Source of the DNA: Tamarix chinensis
Taxonomy: Eukaryota; Streptophyta; Magnoliopsida; Caryophyllales; Tamaricaceae
DNA length: 64,000 nt
Direction: 5' to 3'
Assembly (NCBI GenBank): GCA_030549775.1
Contig: CM060172.1
Location: forward strand, 57,603,523 to 57,667,522
In this document: positions 1 through 12,232 of the stretch, piece after piece
How the letters are laid out: the number at the start of each line of letters is the position of its first letter
How positions within the stretch are numbered: position 1 is the stretch's first letter
Position numbers and translations under genes: made by a program
Notes under the pieces: model-generated
Seen by the model: the letters and a program-made list of their open reading frames with translations, nothing else
Databases searched by the model: none
What the model was told of the DNA's origin: nothing

Positions 1-2970
1 TCATGTCACCATATTAAACACATCACAACACATATACAACTCACCTTGGCTCCACACTTAGCAAGCTCTGCTACAGGTATATAAACCATAACCACATGGG
101 ATACAAGCATACATAAACACATAACGCATAATCTGCCCTTAACCACATCCTTACAAATATTATAAAAATACCCCTTGTTTATAAAGTTACCAAGTTATCC
201 TTCCAGTTGGTTAAATTATCAATTTGTCCTTCAAGTTTATTAAATTACCCTTTATACTTGTTACATTTACTGAATTACCCTTCATATTTATTAAAATTAC
301 CAAATTATCTTTTTGGTTAGTTAAATTACCAAATTACTCTTCATACTTATTAAAATTACCAAATCACCCCTTTTGGTTAGTTAAATTACCAAATTGCCCT
401 TTATACTTATTAAAATTACTGAATTGCCCCTTATCATGCCAAATTACCAAAATACCCTTCTTATCTACTAAATTACCATTTTATCCCTTTAACTTCATAA
501 ATTACCAAGTTACCATTCCTTTATGCCAAATTACTAAAATACCCCTCTTATCTACTATATTACCATTTTACCCTTTTTTACTCACCCAAAATTCCAAGTT
601 ACCCCTCCTTTGTGCCAAATTACCAAAATACCCTTCCTTTATGACAAATTACCAAAATACCCTCTTACTCACAAAAATTACCAAGTTATCCCCTTTTCTA
701 CGTAAAATTACTAAAATGCCCTCCTTACTTATTAAACTATCATATTACCCCTTTTATTCTTATAAATTACCATTTCGCCCTTATTATGCCAAATTTACTA
801 AAATATCCTTTTTCCACATCATACATTAACATTCATGGTCCATATACATCTTCTAACACCACTAACCATTATTATTTATTATTAATGCTCATTAGCACCT
901 GCCATATATATACTTACTTAGGCCACGCCTTTTGCACATGAAAAATTACTAAAATGCCCCTAGGGCTTATATTAACATTATCCATAGCCACATTAATTTA
1001 TCATATCATATATAAGCATTTAACATTATCCTTAACCATAAGGCTCCTTCCTTAACTATCATTTCTATACATGACCCAGAAATTAACAAGCTTTTCATTT
1101 TAACAACCAACATATGCCACAATTTATATTATACTTAACATCCTACATCATGCACAAAAACATATTAAAAATCATAATGTGCTAGCATACATATATCCAC
1201 ACATTTTAGTAAGGTATGATGGTTAACTTATTTCCAGCAATAATTAAAGCTTACTAGTACCCTGATTAAAGGTTTGAGCTTCGTTTAGTAAAATTAATAC
1301 CTAAAAATAATATCAAATTTTAGCATATTATAAGTAGAAAATCAAAAGAATAAATTTTACCAAAACTTACTCAAAATAGGTAGTAGGAATCATGGTGCAT
1401 GAGCAGTGTGAGCATCATGCACCAAACAAGAGGAACAAGGGTCGAAGGGGGATGGAAGAAAGAGGGAGGGGCTAGTTCGTGTAAGATTTTTGGGGGTTGG
1501 GTTAAGGGCTTGTGAGGGGAGTGAGGGTGGTAGCTGGGTGTAGGGAGGGAGTAAAGGTGTAGGTGGAGGTCAAACATCAAGGATCAGTGGCTCAGGATGG
1601 CAGAGACGGTGGTTATAGGGTGGGAAAATGGGGTGAATGATGGGTGAAGAAGAAGAAGGAAGGGAAAATAAGAGATGAAGGGGGTTGCAGGTGGAATTTC
1701 GGCCAGGGGGAGGAAGAGTGGTGGTAGGGGAGGTACCAGGGAGTTGATGGGCACTGTGGAGGCACGAGAAGAGGCTAAATGGCTACGCAAGGTGGTGGTG
1801 CAAGGTGGAGGCCAAGAAGGGGGAAAGAAAAGGAAAGGAGGAGAAAGGTGGCCACAAAGGCGTGTGGTTGTGGCTTGGTGGTGTCGGGAGATAACAGGGG
1901 GTGCTAGGGGATGGTTGTGGTGGTTAGTTGGGCGATAGTAATGGTGGTTGGAGGCAACAAAGCAAAAACATGGGAGGAGGAGAATAGGGGAATAATGGAG
2001 CAATGGGAGAGTGTGTAGGGAATTGTGGAACGTCGAGGGAGGTCAAAAATGGGCAAAGAAGGGGGAGATAAGGAGAAGAAAAGGAAGAGGGAAAGGAGGT
2101 AGGTGTGGCCAGGTTAGGTGGTTGTGGTTGTAGGTGGTAAGGTGCAGGGTGGCAAGGAGAAAGAAAAGGGAGAAAGTGGAAGGAAAGGGAAGGCATGCAA
2201 GGAGGGCTATAGGGTTGTGTGTGGCTAAAAATGGAAGGAAAAGGATGGGGGAGAGATGGAGAGTGAGAGCAAGGTAGCCTGGCTACCATGGTAGTTGTAG
2301 AGGTGGTAGTCATAGGTTGGTGTGCAATGGTCGAAGGATAAGGAAGGAGGAGGGAAGAATAATAAGAAGAAGAAAAGAAAGAAGGGCAAGCCAGCCAGAC
2401 ATAGAAGAAAGAAAAAGGATGGGCCAACCCTACGAGCGAGGGAGAGGGGAGAAAAAAAAAGAGACAGGGCTAGCCCAACCGGGGTAGAAAGGAAAGAAAA
2501 GAAAGGCAGCTAGGCTGGGGCAGTGAGAAGGGAAGAGGAGAAAGGCCTAGCAAGCTAGTGCAAGAGGCAGGCCAGCATCCCGAAGAAGAAGAAAAGAACA
2601 AAAGGAAAAAGGAGGAAATGAAATAGGCAGTAAAAGGATAAAGAAAAAGGAAAATGGAAAAAGAAAAATAGAATTAAGATAATTATTGAAATAAGGGTAT
2701 TTAATTATTTAGATAAATAAATTTATTTATTTAAAATTTAAGATATTAGTTTAAGAGGGTAATTTTATAAAATATGGGTTTAGAAAATTATTTAAATAAA
2801 ATAAATATGATAAAATAAAAAAATATTTATTTTAATTTATTAAATAATCATATCCATTTTTATATATCCAAAATTCCACAAAATAATTTAATTAATTGAT
2901 TTAAAAATTAAATTATCCCAAATGAGAATTATTTGTTAAATTTTAGGTTTTAAAATTTTGGGGTATTACA
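1..2970 (-). mobile_element. E5: long LTR (Tekay/Del-like), minus orientation, left part outside window
   Basis: Reading on the minus strand, the LTR begins at 2970 with TGTAATACCCC and runs off the left edge. It shares its order of blocks with the minus-oriented LTRs at 16198-20949, 40528-44849 and 57150-61656: an AT-rich start, a GA-rich tract on the + strand (about 1400-2680), the 'cctaaaaataatatca' block near 1300, then short 'ttaccaaaatacccc' repeats. No coding sequence is credible. The frames at 1371-2513 come from the purine tract. It interrupts an older minus-oriented LTR that resumes at 2971. The target duplication cannot be checked because the left end is missing. Assignment to a family is by shared sequence with the other LTRs here. 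Confidence 0.7.
180..830. repeat. Degenerate short tandem repeats of 'ttaccaaaatacccc' type
   Basis: The stretch is a run of loosely periodic units (about 35-45 bp) built around 'aaattaccaaaatacccctt' variants. A 201-codon open frame at 224-829 exists only because the units lack stops. Its translation is a monotonous Leu/Pro/Lys/Tyr pattern with no domain, so it is not called as a gene. Related but less compact repeats occur in the other minus-oriented LTRs near 42100-42780 and 59000-59500. Confidence 0.65.
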
Positions 2971-3120
2971 AAAAGAAAGAGAGGGTGTGGAAGTTACTAA
3001 GAACGAGGAGAACAATGGTTATTAGTGGAGGAAGGAAAGGGGTTTCAATGGTTGCGAGCATAACCAAAGGCTAAGTTTCAATGGTCATGGGTGCAACCAA
3101 GAGAGAGCTTCGATGGTATT

Positions 3121-3427
3121 TATAATACCCCAAATTGAGCGGAGTGTTATAAGGATTGATCTGGCTACTTATATAAACATGGTATACCATCCTTTTGGTG
3201 ATTCCATCCTAAGAACTCCAAAGTTAAGCGCGTTGACCATGGAGTAATTTTAGAATGGGTGACCTCCTAGGAAGTTTCAAAAATTTTCTAAAAATTTCTT
3301 GGAAGTGCGTGAGTGAGGACAAAGCGTGCCGAAAGAACTGACTCGTGTTGATCTGTGGGGTCAGCCAATCAATCCAAAAGCGCTCTAAGGTAGTCCCGGC
3401 GTGGTCGTATCGACTCGGGTTGTTACA
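3121..3427 (+). mobile_element. Cassandra-type solo LTR carrying 5S rRNA-like sequence
   Basis: This 307-bp unit starts TATAATACCCC (probably decayed TGTAATACCCC) and ends GGTTGTTACA. Its middle (about 3182-3277) matches plant 5S rRNA in sense direction: the 'agaactcc.aagttaagcg' block spans the A-box region, and 'gaatgggtgacctcctagga' covers box C. LTRs carrying 5S sequence are the hallmark of Cassandra, a non-coding terminal-repeat retrotransposon in miniature. No internal domain or second LTR is next to it, so it is a solo LTR. The flanks GTATT and ATATC agree at three of five positions and differ by two transitions, consistent with a decayed target duplication. Confidence 0.8.
3182..3277 (+). 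promoter_or_regulatory. 5S rRNA-derived internal pol III promoter region in the Cassandra LTR
   Basis: The segment keeps recognisable 5S rRNA landmarks in the right order: the 'gattccatcctaagaactcc' region, 'agttaagcg' (box A) and 'atgggtgacctcctaggaag' (box C). About a third of the positions differ from plant 5S, so this is not a ribosomal gene. Whether it still supports transcription cannot be told from sequence. Confidence 0.7.
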
Positions 3428-3579
3428 ATATCTGTCATTGGTAATTAAAGTGATGAAGATAATGGTGAAACGACAATTAGAATACTAGGGATGACGCTCC
3501 AGAGAGAAGGAAAGGGAATACAGACCAGGGCTTTGTTTTTGGTAGGATTCATGGCACAAAATTTGGGAGGGAGAAGGCC

Positions 3580-3588
3580 TTATATAGG
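3580..3588 (-). promoter_or_regulatory. TATA-like box of a minus-oriented LTR
   Basis: The minus strand reads CTATATAAGG about 400 bases into the LTR that starts at 3985. The position suits a U3 promoter of a long LTR, but the call rests on one short motif. Confidence 0.4.
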
Positions 3589-4403
3589 CAAGGATCATGC
3601 ACGAGGTTGAGTAGACGAAGAATGAGGGAAGCATGGGAGGTAGGGGTAGGGTATGGTACACAAGAGAGTATGGGTAACAAATGATGAAAAATATTGATAG
3701 GATAGGGGTGATAATTTAGGGAAGATTAGCAGGGGAAAATCATTCGATTACCGAGATTAGGGTCCCTGGACGAAACATATACAGGTTGTTGTCTAAATCT
3801 AATAATCCAAATTCTATCTAAATTTTAACCTAATTAAATTATATCTAATAAATCATGATGATATACATAAAATTAATATATGTAATACAAAATATCTTAT
3901 AATACATATTGTAATTAATTAAACACTATTATTAGTTTTACAATTAAGATTTCTAAATTAGGGTTTCTACAAATAGGGTATTACAACCTTTGATAACTTT
4001 TTGAAATTTTATCATATAACCATAAATTTATGGGGTTTAGGCATGAAATAACCTTACGTGTGTTTTTGTCTCCGATGATCTTACGATTCGTCAAAAAGTA
4101 TAAAATGAGTAAGGATATAAGTGCTTCTTCTTCATCACTTCCATTTCTTTTTCTCATCCATTTTATCTCTTAATAGTCAATTAAATTACCTACAGTGTCC
4201 CTAATTAGTTTGGACCAATTTCTTCACGCCTAACACCCCCGTAATTCGACCTTTCTCCTTCACCTCACACCAGCGCCATCTGAGCGCTCCCACCGCCACA
4301 CATCTTCAATCTCCTTCATACTAATTGCGACTAGCACTGGAACTCGCTTTCTCTCTCTTTTCTTCTGCACCGTTCACTTGGCAACCTTCACGAAACACTA
4401 AGG

Positions 4404-4688
4404 TCATTCGATCCTAAGTCTAAGGGATTTTGAACTCATCAAAACTCCAATATCATTAACACATGAACCAAAGAAATGAGAGCATATTTTCTTTGGGTAA
4501 GATTTTTTAATTGCATTGAACCAACAACAAACATGTCTGACAGAGTATATTGACTGCAACATTCCTTGGGACTTAACCTTTGGAAAAGCTTTAGATCTGA
4601 GTTGCAGATCTCCAAATCTACAATCCATGAACCTTTTTGAGCCCACAACTTGAGGCGCATTGAAAAATTGAGCATCAAAGCAACTCAC
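4404..4688 (-). pseudogene. Unrecognised 94-codon open frame, possible exon or gene fragment
   Basis: The frame starts with ATG at 4688 and encodes a mixed-composition peptide (start MSCFDAQFFNAPQVVGSKRF), unlike the low-complexity frames elsewhere. Two frames overlap here on the same strand (94 and 79 codons). It has no motif I recognise, no clear splice sites and no neighbouring exon I can defend. It could be a first exon, a decayed fragment of a host gene, or chance. Confidence 0.2.
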
Positions 4689-5323
4689 TCAAAACTAGAT
4701 TGAGAAGGACGAAGCAGCAAATTAATTTGGAATCTGTCGAAGGGAGCAGTAGATTTGAAATGAAAATCGAATCTTTTAGGAGCTAAACATACGTCGAAAT
4801 CAAATTATACAATTGACTTCTATGTGATGCTAGTGTTTGATGATGGTCGTAGGCATCTTGGTGGCGACGACAGAGAACTACTAAGCTGGGAGAGGGATGT
4901 GTTTTCTTATGGTAGTTGGATTAGGGGTTTGGGAAAAGATGACGACGATGAAAGTAAAGACCAAGACATATATTGAACAAGAAAAGTAATTTTAGATTAT
5001 GATTTTTCTGAATTTATTATTCTTTCGTGTATATCATTTGAAACGCATATTTTATATTTCTATGAGTTTGAAAAGATTAAAGAAGAAGAAGAAGAAGAGC
5101 AGATACAATGATATGATAGTGAATTTCTAATAAATAAGGGTAAAATGGGGTTTAAACAAAAAAAAATCACTATTAGTCCCTAAAACAAACAAAAAGATAT
5201 ATGGTGAGTAAACTTGTAAACCCAGAATTTTATGATATTTTATTTAAATAAAATTTGAGATCATATTATATCTTCTAAACTCATGACTATTTGATACTGT
5301 TTTCCTTTATTTGTAATAGCTAT

Positions 5324-5326
5324 CAC

Positions 5327-5381
<55 letters not shown>
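5324..5381. repeat. (ATT)n microsatellite
   Basis: A near-perfect run of about 19 ATT units, followed by an interrupted trinucleotide tail of 'ctactacc' type. This is a typical plant intergenic microsatellite. Confidence 0.9.
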
Positions 5382-7897
5382 GCTACTACCACTACCACAA
5401 CGGCCACTAATACTACCACCACAGTTAATATTATGATGTCAATGGTGATATGAATGCTGTTTAGAAAATTTTCAAATGTAGGGTTCTAATATTTTTTTTC
5501 AAAAATAGAGTAGGTTGCAACCCGCTTTGATCATGTACAACAAGTATCACTGGCATCTCTACTACGCTATCATCGCCACAACCATGATCATGGTTACCAA
5601 CTTGACCAACATCACCACTATATCATAAGAGCTACAATTAGAGCTGCTTATCTTATTTTATATATCCAATTTGATATTCTAATCAATTCGATTTACCAAA
5701 AATTAATTGATTAAATATTTTTTTAAATTAAATAATTAATTTGATCAATAAAAGATTAAATTAATTAGAAATTTGATATAATAAATAAAAATAATATTCA
5801 ATATAATAAGTTATATACATATATACTCTAATCACTGTTTATTTTTTATAACATTTTATCATATATAATCATGTGTGTGTGTATGTATAATTTAAAATGA
5901 ATGTTTATTATAAGTAAATTTTATACGCTTTAGTTATTATTTTGATTAAATATTTACTTATTATTCAAATTTTAAAAATACTATTTGAATATAATATAAT
6001 GTAAGACTTGAATCAAATCATTACATCATGTTGGTTTAAATTTTACCAGTTTTAGCATTTTTTGATCAAATATTTTTTATCTAACTTTTCTTATTTGGGA
6101 CTCATTTGAAAGTTTTGGATATCAGACGAATTATTTGTTATCTAATCCAAAATTTTTTATATCCAAAGCATCGAATATTTGAAACTTATTACTATTATTA
6201 TATTTGATCTTTTAAATATTTAAAAAAATTACTATATATTCGTTCCCTGAATATCTATAGTGACAATCGATCATACTTAGCTACTACTACCAATAACGCA
6301 ATCAATCATCACTGGCAACATCAATGTTATTATTATTGTTATTATTATTATTATCAATTTTTTTGTAATATATGTAAAAATGTATTTTAGAAATAAAAAA
6401 TTAAGTGCTCTCTCTAGATATATACACAAACATGTGTGAAATTTATTTTGGTTTTTACGAGATTAATTAAAAAAATAAAAATGATTATTTTATTGATATA
6501 TATAAAAGAAATAAATGGGCATGCATAACAGACAAAACCAATTAAGAGTGATTCTGAAAGTGTAGGTAGGGTATGTTGGGAAGCTGATAAGGAATTGGTT
6601 GGTTACAATCAGAATTGAGAATTACAAGAAGCATCGGTATAGGGGAATGCAGAGACATATCACAACAGTGCATGCAGGACCGCAGCATGCCTTCGTTGAA
6701 TTCTCTCCCTCCCTTCATCTTTATCTGCCTTCGCCTTTACATTCTTCCAATAATATAAGATTATTTAGCTAGCCATTTGGAGCAGGAGAGGGAGAGTGGA
6801 CCGAGAAGATAAAATTTTGAATGGGGGTTGTTTGGCACGAGTGAGAGAAATCATCAAATTTTACATTTTCGGTGCAATGTATTTAGGACAATAGTTTTTT
6901 TTATTTATTATTATTATTTGGTTGGTGGAAGAGTGTCCATTTCAATTTGAACCATAATAAGAAACAATATTTCTCTCTTTTTATTTTTTTATTTAAAAAA
7001 TCCTTTGTTTTTATATTTCAAATCCATTATATAAAAAGACATTATAAGCAAAAGCAACTTAGAGTCGTTCGGTACAAAAAAAAAAAAAAAAAAATCTTGG
7101 TACGTGATATTTTTATAAAAGTAACTTACATGAAATTTCTTTATTAAAACTAAAATAATTTTATATTTGATTTACTAGTATATCAACCGAAAAGTAATAT
7201 TAATTTATATTTCATTTGCTATTATATCATTCAAGAAGTAGCATATAAATCATAATAGCACCTCTTAACGATAAATATAATTATTTTTTACTTTTAAAAG
7301 TAAGGATAAAAATTAAATAATTATCAAAAATGTAAAACTTATTAACGTGTATTTAACTAAGTCAAGTGCATGTAAAATAAAGTTTAAAAAAGTACAATTT
7401 ACCTTTTGACTACTATTTCTGCTAACTAAATAAAACAATTTTTATCACTTTTTAAAACATAGTATTTCCTTTCACTACTTACTTCTACTAAACATCCTTT
7501 AATATTATTTGAGTGAGTTATAACTATCGGCCATTGATTATTACGATTGTTTTTCTTTTCTCTTACTTCATTAAACAAATAAAATTATCAAATTTTATAT
7601 CATAATTTATTTAATTTATAATTAAAAGGCAGCCAAAGTACTGGCCCGAAAGCTCAATTAACCATCACATTATCCCATCTCAATCACCACCCCTTAAATT
7701 AAACTAAACAGCAAAGGAAACGAAGGGGTCCAATGAAAAGATAAAATGAAGGTACTTTTAATTATTCCCAATACACGATGCCTTGCTCTCTCTCCGGCTC
7801 TATCTCACCATTCACGGTTGACAGCCTTTTCTCACCACATACCGACCCTCTCCCAGCGTCTTTGGCTTTGTTGGCCGGCTCTTTCTTGGCTGCCCGT

Positions 7898-7907
7898 CTA
7901 TAAAAAG
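7898..7907 (+). promoter_or_regulatory. TATA box of the MIR156 primary transcript
   Basis: CTATAAAAAG lies 354 bases upstream of the mature miR156. A start site 25-35 bases downstream would fall near 7930, in an adenine/pyrimidine-rich stretch suitable for plant pol II initiation. This fits known MIR156 genes, which are pol II transcribed with the hairpin near the 5' end of the primary transcript. The start site itself is inferred. Confidence 0.65.
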
Positions 7908-8260
7908 GGGAGACATGCCACCATTCTTTGCATCAACAACCACTGTTCTTTCTTTTCTCTCTATCCTAGCCTAGGCTAGCCACTGTCCGCCTATATTATC
8001 ATCACAATTTTCATACAAAACCCTTCCCATCCACACTACTAAAAAAAATTGATTTATTTTATAAACAGAAAATAAAGAGAAGAGAAGAACTGAAAAAGAT
8101 CTGCCGCTAGGGTTTTTATGATATGTTCTTGTACTAAAGTAAGAAGTACTCGATTAGGGTTTTCTTTTAAGTTTGTGTCTGTTCTAAGATTTTTTTAGTG
8201 ATCGTGGAATCAAGTCAAGAACCGAAGAAAGGCTACGAAGGAAGGGGTAAAGGGTGGCGG

Positions 8261-8280
8261 TGACAGAAGAGAGTGAGCAC
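8261..8280 (+). ncRNA. miR156: Mature miR156
   Basis: Exact 20-nt match to the canonical mature sequence on the 5' arm, starting with the 5' U favoured for AGO1 loading. It would guide cleavage or repression of SPL transcripts in the cytoplasm. Confidence 0.95.
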
Positions 8281-8325
8281 ACATGGTGATGTTTTCTTGC
8301 ATGCACCATGCTTGAAGCTATGCGT

Positions 8326-8343
8326 GCTCACTCTCTTCCTGTC
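8326..8343 (+). ncRNA. miR156*: miR156 passenger strand
   Basis: GCTCACTCTCTTCCTGTC on the 3' arm pairs with the mature strand, with an extra C producing one bulge. The exact ends after DCL1 cutting cannot be read from sequence. Confidence 0.8.
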
Positions 8344-8350
8344 CCCCCTC

Positions 8351-11300
8351 CATCTCTCTCTCTCTCTCCCCCCTCCCTCCCTCCTTCACTTTTCGCTTCT
8401 CTCCCTTATTTATACACGAATTACATCGGTTCATTCTCACCATTAATATCATGTGAAATAATCTTAATGATTTTCTTTTAATTGATTAGGGTTTTCAAAC
8501 AAGTTAGGAAATAAGTTATGCATCTGGAGTACGTATATCATGATTTATTTAAGTTAAGAGTCATCACCTGTGCGTTAATTGATGAAATAGAAGTCGAGTT
8601 TATAATTATGCTATCAATCATCATATTTATCTATATATGGCTCTCGAACAAAACCGGAAAATAAACTTTATTTGTTAAGAACTTTCGTATAATATTTAGC
8701 GAATTCAAGTTCCTGCAGCTACTTCTTAATTAGGGTTTCAGCGACATGATACAAATATATAGGTAATATATAAATATTTTCGTGCTTGATTTTATGGAAA
8801 TATATAGGTTATATATGTATGTAGAAGATGAAAAAGATCATCGATGGATGGATGATATGTGAAGGTTTCTTGACCTTTCTCAATTTTCTTTTTTCTTCTA
8901 CTTGATCTGTTGGTTGTGCGGTGGAGAAGGGGGGGGGGGACTTGATCCATCTACTTACTGGCCTCAGGTGCAGCAGCTGGGCCGGGTATTCGATTTTGAT
9001 CGATGGCAACTTGCGTGGCACAGGTAATGTTGTGTTTATTATGGGCACTGCTAGCTAGCCAGCTAGATTACTTCCCACCCTGGGGGTTTGCAAATTGCTT
9101 TTTAGTTACACTCATGATGACTGTAATATTAAACACAGTTTTAAACAGTTTAAAAGAATTAGCAAGTGACTAATTAATTAATTAATTGATGGTAGTAGCA
9201 GTAGTAGTTGTAGCAAATTAAGTTGAAAAGCAAATATCTATACTAACATATATATATATGCTGGCTAGGGTGTATGTTCTGCAATTAATGCTCTATTCCA
9301 GTTTTGAACTGTGCCAGTTCTCGCTCATCTTTTACTTGTTTTATGTATTTTGTACTTTTTATTCTGCATCCTGTCCTGGTGGATGAACCCTATGATATAC
9401 GATTGAACCAACCTGGATCATGATGCTCGGCTTTCATGCGGTTATCGGGTCGAATCATTACGGTTGTAATGGGATATCCCCTTCTTTTGTATGAAAAAAT
9501 AAAATAAAATTGGAGCTACACACACCCCCCCTGCATGAAACAATTTTTGCATGTACTGCACTAGCTGACATGATACATGTTAGTCAAATATATATTCTAA
9601 AAGGACGGATATTAATTTAATTGTTTACAATGATATTTGATACATGGTGATTGATCTGTGTTAATTGACGGTTGTAATTATTTACTAATTGGTTTTCATA
9701 GTAGACAGTGCGTCAATGCCTCACTTTTGGTTTTCCCAGTAACAACCCTAGCTATGTATTTCCCATTCAATTTTGCATCCTGTCCTGGCGGCGTGATTAT
9801 CACTCTTGCCTTCCAAAATTTATTGTATGTATGTTCATATTGATGTAGTATATATATGATTGCGAAAACCTAGCTGACTCTCCCCCGTTTATACAGTTTC
9901 TTAGTTAAAAGCAAAAGGACCCAGGGAGACATCTCTAGTGTAATTAAGAACCCAAGCTCTGATAGGGTCCATGTTGATGTCGGACTTGTGGTATCGGCAT
10001 CAATCGCTTCATATATAGAAGTAGCATCAGCACATATCGGGAAAGGTTGTGGCGACAGCGATTGTTTGTGGGGGTGGTTGCAGTGGCAGTGATGCCGACG
10101 GCGACAATAATATTGGTTATGGTGACGATTGCGTTGACAGAGTTGGCAGTTGTGATGATAGTGGCGGCCGGGTGCTGACGGTAACCGACAAACAATGACA
10201 GTGGTGGTGGGGGGGCATGATGGCAAAGATAGTGGTGACAACGGTCGTAGTGGCGACTGGTGACAACACTGGTAGTACTGACGGTGATGATTATGAAGGC
10301 GGTGGCCACAATGAAGTAAAAGACTACTACTGTAAAGTATTCACAACACGGATATATGTAGGGATTTAAAGTTTTAATGAATGAACTTAGGCTTGATCTG
10401 ATCCGTACATAGATGGAGCTTTGACTGGCAACTCAAAGGATGCTTGCTTTTTTTATTCTGGATCTTCATTTGTGCTTCATACTCTTTTGTATTTTGTATT
10501 AATGAATAATAAAATAAGAACAATTTATTGTTAATTATACCAAAAAGTATTCGCAATGACCGCATCTTCCAAGTACCTTCCCTCCTCTTCAAACAAATCA
10601 ATGTTAGGGAATTAGCTGGCAGCTAGAAGCCTAGAACAGAAAGCTTCTTCCATTGTAAAGTTTGTCAAAGGTCAATAGGCTTGGTCTTTGCTTCCACTGT
10701 TGCATTTGGTTATTGGTATAATTGGATCTTTGCTCGTACTCTTCGTGGTGCATTTGGAAGTAATCAAAATTTTGCACCACATACCAAAAAAAGTTTTCTT
10801 AATGAACTGCATTAAATTCCTTCTTTGACAAATCTCGTCAATATAATCTGTTTATTTATTTATTTCTTGTATCAATTTCCATGCCAAATCATAGAATGCA
10901 ACAAGTTATAGATTACTCATTATACCATCTATTCGCTCATATAGCTTGCACGACGTAACTCAAAAAAAAACTGCACCATCTTTTTTCAATCTTTTATTTT
11001 CCTTTTGCTTAGTTGTATTTTTAAGTCAACGTTAAAAGGCATACCGAGCATGATGACATATAGTTGGCCTGCATATAGACTATAATGCCAATTGGGACTT
11101 TTAAATATTTTATTATTTTATTTTGTTTAGTTGATGTAACCCACCATTCCACAAAGAAACTTGATTTAAAACTAATTTTACATTTGATTATGATTTACCA
11201 TATGGTACCAATGGCATGCTTCGTACAAGTGCTAGCTAAGAGACGAATGCTCCCACTTCACCATGAACTCAATCATTAGCTCAAAATCCTACAAAACACA

Positions 11301-12232
11301 AGTCAAAGGCAAAAACATGCTTCCTATATATATATATATATATTCCATGAATATTGTGTGTTTGATTTTCTATTCAGCAAAAGCATTATTTTATCCATGT
11401 TTGTCTACCTAGAGGCACAATATATGCAAATATATATACACACACAAGTTCAACAAGTGGATAAAAAGATCTATTTTAAAATACAAAGTGTTTAAATAGG
11501 GCAACAGAGAAAACACCTCTAATGATAATATCAAAAACCGGCTCTAGAATCCTTCCACAAATAGAATTTATCCAATAGGATCAAATGTTGATTCATTAAA
11601 AGTAATAATTATAATAGTTATACAGAAGCATAACTAAATCTGTATGAAGCACAATAATTAATTATCGTCAAATATGAAAGACAAGTTGGATGTGTGGCAT
11701 TGTGATAATATAGACCTAGAATGCAATCATCTTATCTCTAATGACTAAAGGGCACTAGTAAGGACAAAGTTCTCGTGACATGGGGACCATGATCATATAA
11801 ATATAGAAAACTAATCGGCTATCTATTGGATTATCATAGTTAAGCCCATCAACAATATAGAACTCCTAACATCTCTACACATATGAATCCACATCCAATT
11901 ATATATATCAAGCCCAAATACTCTAAACTTAAGTTGATCACTTTTATATGGAATTAACTTATATGATAACATACAATTTGTATTGTTCATATATAATATA
12001 AGCCCAAAATTAGATAATAATCCAACAATCTTCCACTTGGGCTCTATGTGTGACCTTATAACTATGAATTGTATAATAACTGAAAGAGCTCAATATTATC
12101 GTCATTATAAAAATATACCTATGATGAATCCCGTCTATCTATCACACCAACATAGGATTAAAGTGGCTTTCATTACATCTTTTCATAACTAAACCTTCAA
12201 TGGTCATGTATGTTGATACAACTAAATGACAT
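8351..12232. other. Downstream part of the low-copy island
   Basis: It begins with a (CT)n/poly-C tract at 8354-8386, probably in the MIR156 primary transcript. The rest is AT-rich with no supported coding region. Frames at 9658, 9870-10309 and 10374 are short, without motifs, and partly made of GGTGAC-type quasi-repeats at 10030-10310. A segment near 11800-12200 ('caatcttccacttgggctc' type) resembles sequence I associate with decayed Copia-like elements, but no terminal repeats or domains are visible. The island ends where the E0 LTR starts at 12233. Confidence 0.45.

Larger units (their letters stand above)
2971..3985 (-). mobile_element. Older minus-oriented long LTR, terminal portion, interrupted by E5 and a Cassandra LTR
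   Basis: On the minus strand the LTR starts at 3985 with TGTAATACCCTATTTGTAG, nearly the same start as the plus-oriented LTR at 12233. It continues to 3428, is interrupted at 3121-3427, continues to 2971, and is then cut by E5. The minus strand carries a TATA-like element near 3580-3588. The rest of this LTR lies outside the window. It forms the boundary between the left retrotransposon cluster and the low-copy island. Confidence 0.65.
3986..7890. other. Mostly non-coding, AT-rich low-copy DNA upstream of MIR156
   Basis: No long coding frame and no LTR boundary is visible here. It holds one microsatellite (5324-5381), a short unrecognised open frame on the minus strand (4404-4688) and AT-rich stretches at 5640-7600. 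Unlike the rest of the window, I did not find segments of it repeated elsewhere, so it looks like host DNA. Distal promoter elements of MIR156 may lie at its right end, but none is recognisable. Confidence 0.5.
8255..8350 (+). ncRNA. MIR156: MIR156 precursor hairpin
   Basis: The 5' arm contains the 20-nt TGACAGAAGAGAGTGAGCAC at 8261-8280, identical to the canonical plant miR156. The 3' arm carries its partner GCTCACTCTCTTCCTGTC at 8326-8343. The two arms pair along the mature sequence with a single bulged C. The loop contains an inner CATGGTG/CACCATG stem and the 'gcttgaagctatgcgtgctcac' type 3' arm common in MIR156 precursors. The family silences SQUAMOSA-promoter-binding-like (SPL) mRNAs and controls the juvenile-to-adult transition. 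No other small gene is adjacent. The host primary transcript probably starts near 7930; its 3' end is not visible. The paralogue letter cannot be assigned from sequence alone. Confidence 0.95.

Noticed and set aside
224..829. 201-codon open frame
   Set aside because: It is made of degenerate 'ttaccaaaatacccc' repeats. The protein is monotonous, lacks domains, and lies in an LTR.
1371..2513. Cluster of overlapping frames on both strands
   Set aside because: All lie in the purine-rich tract of E5, have extreme composition and no motifs.
3182..3277. 5S rRNA gene
   Set aside because: Only the central promoter-like part matches, with many changes. It is embedded in a 307-bp LTR-like unit repeated elsewhere, so Cassandra is the better call.
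9364..9800. Repeated 'tgcatcctgtcctgg' (9365 and 9775) as a mobile-element terminus
   Set aside because: The match is about 16 bases with no inverted ends, duplication or coding content, so it may be chance or a small local duplication.
9870..10309. His/Cys-rich zinc-protein-like frames
   Set aside because: Overlapping frames on one strand from GGTGAC-type quasi-repeats. Spacing of Cys and His does not fit any zinc-finger pattern.
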